DNA from: JAMXLO01 sp035511435
GTDB taxonomy: Bacteria; Pseudomonadota; Alphaproteobacteria; Acetobacterales; Acetobacteraceae
Direction of reading: 5' to 3'
NCBI GenBank assembly: GCA_035511435.1
Contig: DATKFJ010000197.1
Coordinates: forward strand, 1 to 5,085
Length of the DNA stretch: 5,085 nt
Part shown: piece by piece, positions 1 to 5,085 of the stretch
Position numbering within the stretch: position 1 is the first letter of the stretch
How the letters are laid out: every line of letters begins with the position of its first letter
Program-made: the position numbers and the translations under genes
Notes under the pieces: generated by a model
The model's input: the letters and a program-made list of their open reading frames with translations, nothing else
Database searches by the model: none
Told to the model about the DNA's origin: nothing

Positions 1-1584
1 TGCACCACGTCGATCGGACCCGGCGCCACCAACATGATCACCGCGGCAGCGGTGGCGCATGTCGATCGGCTGCCGGTCCTGTTGCTGCCCGGCGACATAT
101 TCGCCTCCAGGCGCCCCGATCCAGTGCTGCAACAGGTGGAAAGCTTCGGCGACGGAACCGTCTCCGCCAATGACTGCTTCCGCCCGGTATCGCGCTACTT
201 CGATCGGATCACCAGACCGGAGCAGATTCTCACCGCCCTGCCGCGCGCGCTGTCAGTGCTGACCGATCCGGCGGAATGCGGCCCGGTGACATTGGCGCTT
301 TGCCAGGATGTGCAGGCGGAGGCATTCGACTATCCGGAACACTTCTTTGCCCAACGCTTATGGCGCGTGCGGCGTCAGCGGCCGGACGAAGCGGAACTCG
401 CGGCAGCGGCAAGCGTGCTGCGTGGCGCCAAGGCGCCACTGATTATCGCCGGCGGCGGCGTGCATTATTCCGGAGCGACAGAAATGCTGGATCGCTTCGC
501 CACTACCCACGGCATTCCTGTCGCCGAGACGCAAGGCGGCAAAAGCGCGCTGCCGTACGACCATCCGCTCAACCTCGGTGCGATCGGGGTGACCGGCACA
601 TCGGCCGCCAATCAGGCCGCGCGGTCCGCCGATGTAATTCTCGCGGTGGGAACCCGGCTGCAGGATTTCACCACCGGCTCCTGGTCGCTGTTCCGTCAGC
701 CTGAACGCCGCCTGATCGGCCTCAATGTGCAGGTTTTCGACGCCACCAAGCATCACATGCTGCCGTTGGTTGCCGATGCGCGCGTCGGATTGAACGAGTT
801 GGCCGGCGCGCTGGCGGAATACCGCACGCCAGCCGCATGGCGGACGTCTGTCGCCAAAGAACTATCGATCTGGCGCGAGGCAGCCGCCACCGTGACCGCT
901 CCCTCCAACGCCGAATTGCCGTCGGACGCGCAGGTGATCGGCGCGGTTCAGCGCACCATATCGGATGATGCTATCGTGGTCTGCGCAGCCGGCGGCTTGC
1001 CAGGCGAACTGCACAAGCTGTGGCAGCCACGCGAAGTCGGCACCTATCACGTCGAGTACGGCTATTCGTGCATGGGCTATGAGATTGCCGGCGGCCTTGG
1101 CGTCAAACTGGCGCGGCCCGAGTGCGACGTAATCGTGCTGGTTGGCGACGGCAGCTATCTGATGCTGAACTCCGAGATCGCTACGTCGGTGATGCTCGGT
1201 CTGAAGCTGACCATCGTGGTACTGGACAATGGCGGCTTCGGCTGCATCGACCGGCTGCAACGCGCAACCGGAAGCGACGCATTCAACAATCTGCTGACGG
1301 ACTGCGGGCCATCGCCGGCGATCGATTTCCGCGCACATGCCGCGAGTCTGGGCGCAAACGCGGAGCAAGTGGAAGGAATCGCCGATCTTGAAGCGGCACT
1401 GCAGCGTGCCTTGGCCGCTGACCGCACAAGCGTGGTCGTGCTGCGAACCGACCCGCGCATCGCTACCGCCGCGGGAGGCAACTGGTGGGATGTCGGTGTG
1501 CCCGAGGTCTCGACGCGCGCCCAGGTGAATGCCGCACGCACCGACTATGAGGCTCAGCGAGTCGCGCAGCGCCTGGGCGACTGA
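1..1584 (+). CDS. iolD: 3D-(3,5/4)-trihydroxycyclohexane-1,2-dione hydrolase IolD, 5'-truncated by the window edge
   Basis: This ThDP-dependent enzyme of cytosolic myo-inositol catabolism hydrolytically opens the ring of trihydroxycyclohexane-1,2-dione to give 5-deoxy-glucuronate. The frame is open from base 1, so the ATG at 34 is internal: the first visible residues, CTTSIGPGATNM, are a conserved N-terminal ThDP-enzyme segment. The 527 visible residues (numbered from base 1) show the rest of the N-terminal domain with PVLLLPGD and PDPVLQQ (about 25-45), a central Rossmann-like domain (GAKAPLIIAGGG, about 142-153), and the C-terminal ThDP/Mg-binding domain. The last has GDGS at 382-385 and LDNGGFG at 408-414, where D-N replaces the classical N-N end of the motif. 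The tail NWWDVGVPEVS (about 494-504) is typical of IolD and argues against acetolactate synthase. IolD proteins run to slightly over 600 residues, so about 90-100 are missing, including the cofactor-activating glutamate region. No other iol gene is visible; the rest of the pathway would have to lie to the left or elsewhere. The stop is TGA at 1582-1584. Confidence 0.92.
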   Translation, partial: CTTSIGPGATNMITAAAVAHVDRLPVLLLPGDIFASRRPDPVLQQVESFGDGTVSANDCFRPVSRYFDRITRPEQILTALPRALSVLTDPAECGPVTLALCQDVQAEAFDYPEHFFAQRLWRVRRQRPDEAELAAAASVLRGAKAPLIIAGGGVHYSGATEMLDRFATTHGIPVAETQGGKSALPYDHPLNLGAIGVTGTSAANQAARSADVILAVGTRLQDFTTGSWSLFRQPERRLIGLNVQVFDATKHHMLPLVADARVGLNELAGALAEYRTPAAWRTSVAKELSIWREAAATVTAPSNAELPSDAQVIGAVQRTISDDAIVVCAAGGLPGELHKLWQPREVGTYHVEYGYSCMGYEIAGGLGVKLARPECDVIVLVGDGSYLMLNSEIATSVMLGLKLTIVVLDNGGFGCIDRLQRATGSDAFNNLLTDCGPSPAIDFRAHAASLGANAEQVEGIADLEAALQRALAADRTSVVVLRTDPRIATAAGGNWWDVGVPEVSTRAQVNAARTDYEAQRVAQRLGD

Positions 1585-3746
1585 GGCAGCGCGTCGATCA
1601 ATGCGCTACGAAATGCCGCTTCGGAATAGCGCGACGCCGCATAGTCGATCTGCGCAGCGCAGCGCTCCGTCCACAGAGCGTCATCGGTCAGCAGCCGGCA
1701 CACGGCGTCGGCGAATTCCTGCGGTTCGTGACAGATCGACGCGACATCCTGCAGACCCGGCAGTCCCTGCGCGCCGACCGACGTTGTCACCAGAGGCAGC
1801 CCCTCACGCAACGCCTCGACCACTTTCAGCTTCACACCGGCGCCATAACGCAATGGCACGGCGGCGACACGGGCGGTGCGATAGTGCTTGCGCAGCACCG
1901 CATCGCTGACATCGGCATACACGCTGATCGCATCGCCGGCCAACGCCTGCACGATCGACGGTGGATTGGAACCGACGACAACCAATCTGGCATCGGGCAC
2001 GCGCAGGTGGATCAATGGCAGCACATGTTCCACGAACCACAGCACCGCCTCCTGATTCGGCGGATGTGCGAAGCCACCGACGAACAGGATCACCGGACTC
2101 GGCGCCGGCGAACGCGGCGTGGCGAAGTCCGGAAAACAATAGGGCAGCAACGTGCGTGCTGTGACACCAGGCTCCATCGCCGCCACAACCGCCACTTCCT
2201 CGTCCGACGGATACATCACCACGTCGACGCTGCGCCAGATGGAACGCTCCAGTTGCTCCATCCGGTCGACTTGCCTGGCGCTGCCGCGCTCACCCAGCAC
2301 GTGCGCCTGAAGCGCCATCCGACGAAAATGCAGATCATGTCCGTAATACAGCAGCTTTATGCCGCCGTGCTGCAGCAGATCGGGAAGGAACGCAGCGGCC
2401 ACCTGCGGCCTGCTCAGCAGGACATAATCGATATCGTCGCCGTTTTCGGCCAGCCAGTGCCGGAATGTGTCACGGTCACCGCCATAGGCGACCTCCACGC
2501 CGATGTCCTGCAACGCATCGGTGTATCCCGGGCTGTAATGCAGGTTCTGCGGCCAGAACTTCACGACCACGCCCGCCTGCTGCAAGGCATGGATGCAGCA
2601 CAGCATGGTGCGTGAGCCAGCGTCGCGATCCGGCTCGGGCACATAATGATCGATGATCAGGACGATGCGCTTGTGCCGCGAGCGATCACGTGCGCGCATG
2701 ACATGTGCGCCATTCGGCAGATGCCATTGCGACAGAACCGCCTGCCAGCGCGCATGGAAGGTGCGCTGATTGCGCGCTTGAAAGGACTTGATACCGCCAG
2801 TCAACGTCCTGCCGTGGCTGATGCCTTCGTAATGCACGACACGCGAACGCGGCTGGTAGAACACCCGGTAACCGTGCTCACGCAACCTGAAGGCAAGATC
2901 GCTGTCCTCACAATAGGCAGGCGTGTAGATTTCATCGAAGCTGCCCAGTCGCAAGAACAGCTCACGCGGCACCATCAGCGAGGCGCCGGAGCAATAGTCG
3001 ACCTCACGCAGGTAATTATAGGCCGGCAGGCTGGGGTCATCGTGCCGGCCATAGTTCCAGCCGGAACCATCCTGCCAGATGATGCAGCCTGCCTCCTGAA
3101 GCCTGCCATCGGGATACAGCAGCTTCGAGCCCACCGCGCCCGTATCACTGGCGGAATGGAACGGCGTCAGCAGTGCATCGAGCCAGCCGGCCTGGACCTG
3201 GGTATCGTTGTTCAGGAACAGCAGGAACTGTCCATCAGCTATTCGTGCGGCCGTGTTGCAAGACACCAGAAACCCGAGATTGCGCGGGTTGACGATCAGC
3301 CGGATACCTTGAACGGCGGCGAGACAGGCGGTTGACGCATCCGGAGTGGCATCGTCGATTACGATGACTTCGATGGTAGCCCGCGATGGGTGCGCGGCGA
3401 TCGATGCGAGGCAAGCCAGCGTGTAGTCGACCTGGCCATGGGTCGGAATGATGATCGAGACCGTCGGATTCGCGCTGCGCGGAATCCGGAGGTCCCGCGG
3501 ATCGACCGGGTGCAGCAGCGTGGGTTGGGAACCCGGCGTGATCGGAGCGAGGCGTCGCACGCGCCTTGCGCGAATCCAGAAACCGAACTGAGTGTATAAT
3601 TGCAGTGTGATGGACCACCAGAACAGCAGGACAAGGCGCCTGGCCTGGCGGTGGAACCAAGGCGCAAGCCGGTATGATGCGATGGAGGTCAGCCGCCAAT
3701 AACCACGATCTGCTCGCGTGCTCATAGCACGCGGATGTAGGCGCAA
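1554..3746 (-). CDS. Two-module glycosyltransferase (GT2 N-terminal, GT4 C-terminal)
   Basis: This protein probably transfers sugars from nucleotide-sugar donors onto a cell-surface polysaccharide or glycan precursor at the cytoplasmic face of the membrane; donor and acceptor cannot be read from sequence. Residues are numbered from the TTG start (730 aa). A hydrophobic stretch at about L38-I58, flanked by arginines, may anchor it to the membrane. The GT2 module spans about 95-345: VSIIIPTHG (96-104), the D131-D132 pair, NND at 179-181 (the DXD-equivalent metal site), ED at 280-281 as likely catalytic base region, and H305 in VVHYEG. The GT4 module spans about 359-720: LFVGGFAHPPN (554-564) and the donor-binding segment around E644 (AGVKLKVVEALREG, 636-649). 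Both modules keep their key residues, so both may be active. The start is uncertain: TTG at 3746, or ATG at 3725 (723 aa), neither with a good ribosome binding site. The gene follows the oxidoreductase on the same strand, and its 3' end overlaps iolD by 31 bp. Confidence 0.92.
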   Translation of the reverse strand: MRLHPRAMSTRADRGYWRLTSIASYRLAPWFHRQARRLVLLFWWSITLQLYTQFGFWIRARRVRRLAPITPGSQPTLLHPVDPRDLRIPRSANPTVSIIIPTHGQVDYTLACLASIAAHPSRATIEVIVIDDATPDASTACLAAVQGIRLIVNPRNLGFLVSCNTAARIADGQFLLFLNNDTQVQAGWLDALLTPFHSASDTGAVGSKLLYPDGRLQEAGCIIWQDGSGWNYGRHDDPSLPAYNYLREVDYCSGASLMVPRELFLRLGSFDEIYTPAYCEDSDLAFRLREHGYRVFYQPRSRVVHYEGISHGRTLTGGIKSFQARNQRTFHARWQAVLSQWHLPNGAHVMRARDRSRHKRIVLIIDHYVPEPDRDAGSRTMLCCIHALQQAGVVVKFWPQNLHYSPGYTDALQDIGVEVAYGGDRDTFRHWLAENGDDIDYVLLSRPQVAAAFLPDLLQHGGIKLLYYGHDLHFRRMALQAHVLGERGSARQVDRMEQLERSIWRSVDVVMYPSDEEVAVVAAMEPGVTARTLLPYCFPDFATPRSPAPSPVILFVGGFAHPPNQEAVLWFVEHVLPLIHLRVPDARLVVVGSNPPSIVQALAGDAISVYADVSDAVLRKHYRTARVAAVPLRYGAGVKLKVVEALREGLPLVTTSVGAQGLPGLQDVASICHEPQEFADAVCRLLTDDALWTERCAAQIDYAASRYSEAAFRSALIDALPQSPRRCATR

Positions 3747-3803
3747 GCGGTTAATAGAGTCTTGCCATGGAGCGCGGCAGCCTGCTTGCCACGCGGAGTG
3801 GCG
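3747..3803. other. Short spacer between the oxidoreductase and glycosyltransferase genes
   Basis: These 57 bp are the only non-coding stretch between the two minus-strand genes; the spacer is 78 bp if the glycosyltransferase starts at the ATG at 3725. I see no T-tract hairpin terminator and no convincing -35/-10 pair. The best -10-like hexamer, TATTAA on the minus strand, has no -35 partner. The lack of a terminator and the short distance are compatible with read-through transcription from the oxidoreductase into the glycosyltransferase, but do not prove an operon. Confidence 0.5.
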
Positions 3804-5057
3804 TCAGCGCCCGAAACGTTGTGCGCTGTAAGGCGCCGGATCGATACCGGGAGACTGGCCGGTGATCAGGCGCGCAAGCAGTCGGCCGCTTGGCGGACCG
3901 CCGCTCATGCCGAAATGCCCGTGCCCAAAGGCGAAATAGAGCCCCGGGCGTTGCGTCGCGGGTCCCAGGATCGGCAGGCTGTCGGGCGTCGAGGGTCTGA
4001 AGCCCATCCAGTAGCGTATGTCGCTTGCCTGCAACGCAGGGAACAGCCGTCGCGCATGATCAACCAATATCCTGGCACGTCGTTCATCCGGCGGCGCATC
4101 CAGACCGGCGATCTCCACCGTACCGGCGACACGCAGCCCGTCCTCCATCGGCGTCATGAAGAACGCACGCGTCTTGCTGCTGATAGGAATTTGAAGTTGC
4201 ACGCTCGGGGAAAACAGCATGGCGTGATAGCCGCGTTCGGTCTCCAGCGGTACGCGAATGCCGAGTGGCGAGAGCAACTGGCCTGACCACGCACCCGCGG
4301 CGACCACCACATGGTCGGCGTTGCGATTGGCGGTGTTCGTCATCACCATGTATCCGCCGCCATCGCGCGGGATCAGCTTCATCGCGCGCTCTGCCACGAT
4401 GTCCCCGCCCGATGCACGAAACAGCTCTGCCAGCGTCCGCACGATGCGTTGCGGGCTTACCGTATGGCCGTTGCCTGGCAAATGCAGACCGCGCGTGATA
4501 TTGCGCGCGATACCGGGGAACATCTGGCGCAGATCATCGGCGGTCAGTACCTCCGACGCGATGCCATGACGTTCACGGATCTGCCGATCGATGGCCTCGG
4601 TCGGGCTGGAGTCGTCATCCTCCCACACGTGGACCTGGCCCGAAGGTCGAATCAGGTCGTGATACAGCGCGTCGCCGAGTAGGTCTCGCCAGCAGGCCAG
4701 CGTGTCGCGGTGCAGCGCGCGCATCGCATCTGACACTGCCAGCACACGCTGCAACTGGCCGGCTTTCACCCATTGCAGCAACCACGGCAGTGCGCGCGGA
4801 AAATACGAGGGCCGTATCGCCAACGGTCCCAGTGGATCGCGCAGCCAACCAGGTACCTTGCGCAGCATGCCCGGCATGGCGATCGGCGTGGCGGTATCGG
4901 GGCTGAGCATGCCGGCATTGCCAAACGAAGCGCCACCGGCAGGCCCCAGCGGATCGATCACCGAAACCTGCATGCCGGCACGTTGCAGGTAGAGCGCGGT
5001 CGACAGACCGACGACGCCGGCACCGATGACGAGTACCGGATGCTGCGCGATGGTCAC
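3804..5057 (-). CDS. FAD-dependent oxidoreductase, DAO family, resembling D-amino acid dehydrogenase DadA
   Basis: Members of this family oxidise amino acids or secondary amines with FAD; DadA-type enzymes deaminate D-amino acids to 2-oxo acids and pass electrons to the respiratory chain at the inner membrane. The 417-residue protein is close to the length of E. coli DadA (432). It has an N-terminal dinucleotide-binding fold, VLVIGAGVVGLSTALYL (8-24, GxGxxG at 12-17) with the acidic end of strand beta-2 at D35. It also has FGNAGMLSP (45-53), like the SANAGQISP stretch of DadA, VVAAGAWS (251-258), ERGYH (274-278), and a C-terminal FAD/substrate segment GFRPSTPDSLPILG (352-365) followed by GHGHFGMSGG (378-387). 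No signal peptide or membrane segment is seen. The start is GTG at 5055-5057, supported by a Shine-Dalgarno sequence and an in-frame TAA just upstream. The stop is TGA at 3804-3806. The substrate is unassigned: D-amino acids, D-hydroxyproline, or glycine/sarcosine-like amines are all possible. No racemase, epimerase or transporter gene is in view to decide. Confidence 0.87.
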   Translation of the reverse strand: MTIAQHPVLVIGAGVVGLSTALYLQRAGMQVSVIDPLGPAGGASFGNAGMLSPDTATPIAMPGMLRKVPGWLRDPLGPLAIRPSYFPRALPWLLQWVKAGQLQRVLAVSDAMRALHRDTLACWRDLLGDALYHDLIRPSGQVHVWEDDDSSPTEAIDRQIRERHGIASEVLTADDLRQMFPGIARNITRGLHLPGNGHTVSPQRIVRTLAELFRASGGDIVAERAMKLIPRDGGGYMVMTNTANRNADHVVVAAGAWSGQLLSPLGIRVPLETERGYHAMLFSPSVQLQIPISSKTRAFFMTPMEDGLRVAGTVEIAGLDAPPDERRARILVDHARRLFPALQASDIRYWMGFRPSTPDSLPILGPATQRPGLYFAFGHGHFGMSGGPPSGRLLARLITGQSPGIDPAPYSAQRFGR

Positions 5058-5066
5058 ACTGGCTTA

Positions 5067-5072
5067 TCCTTC
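5067..5072 (-). promoter_or_regulatory. Shine-Dalgarno sequence of the oxidoreductase gene
   Basis: On the minus strand GAAGGA lies 9 nt before the GTG start codon at 5055-5057. An in-frame TAA (5064-5066) directly follows it, so no longer in-frame start is possible, and this fixes the GTG as the start. Only 13 bases of sequence lie upstream of this site in the window, so the promoter is not visible. Confidence 0.75.
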
Positions 5073-5085
5073 ACTCGGCACGCGG

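Noticed and set aside
862..1368. Minus-strand open frame of 168 codons inside iolD
   Set aside because: It is antisense to the conserved ThDP-binding domain of iolD and has no recognisable protein features; a composition shadow.
34..1584. ATG at 34 as the start of iolD
   Set aside because: The 11 codons before it are in frame and encode the conserved CTTSIGPGATN segment, so the gene continues beyond the left edge.
1563..1600. GCGCAGCGC-like short inverted sequence near the convergent 3' ends, considered as a terminator
   Set aside because: The stem is only a few bases in GC-rich coding DNA and no T-tract follows on either strand.
1728..2615. Open frame of 295 codons on the + strand, antisense to the glycosyltransferase
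   Set aside because: It lies entirely within the glycosyltransferase gene in a GC-rich shadow frame. The translation is rich in His, Arg and Gln, lacks recognisable motifs and has no supporting ribosome binding site context.
2646..3335. Open frame of 229 codons on the + strand, antisense to the GT2 module
   Set aside because: It overlaps DNA that encodes the conserved GT2 motifs on the other strand. Its translation shows no domain pattern, and it is best explained by codon bias of the real gene.
3595..3600. Perfect TATAAT hexamer on the + strand
   Set aside because: It lies inside the glycosyltransferase gene, has no TTGACA-like hexamer at 16-18 bp upstream and no TGn extension, and points antisense with no gene downstream. 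Probably chance from the codons for L-Y-T.

Overview
The window holds three protein-coding genes and almost no intergenic DNA. Coding is dense, GC content is high (roughly 60% by eye) and third positions favour G/C. Together with the protein families present, this points to a proteobacterium. The sequence alone does not settle the class.

Layout: (1) 1-1584, + strand, is the 3' five-sixths or so of iolD, the ThDP-dependent hydrolase of myo-inositol catabolism. Its N-terminus lies left of the window. (2) 1554-3746, - strand, is a large glycosyltransferase that joins a GT-A-type family 2 module to a GT-B-type family 4 module in one chain. Its 3' end overlaps the 3' end of iolD tail to tail by 31 bp. 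(3) 3804-5057, - strand, is a complete FAD-dependent amine/amino-acid oxidoreductase of the DAO/DadA type, with a GTG start and a clear Shine-Dalgarno sequence.

The oxidoreductase and the glycosyltransferase are co-directional (oxidoreductase first, then a gap of 57-78 bp depending on the start codon). They could share a transcript, but nothing visible links their chemistry. iolD converges on them and belongs to another transcription unit, probably an inositol-catabolic cluster continuing to the left. The window therefore looks like the meeting point of a catabolic cluster and an unrelated oxidoreductase/glycosyltransferase pair.

I found no tRNA, rRNA, CRISPR array, insertion sequence, riboswitch, convincing promoter or rho-independent terminator. 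I see no convincing sign of an undescribed system. The points most worth a second look are the GT2-GT4 fusion, the convergent coding overlap and the unresolved start of the glycosyltransferase.
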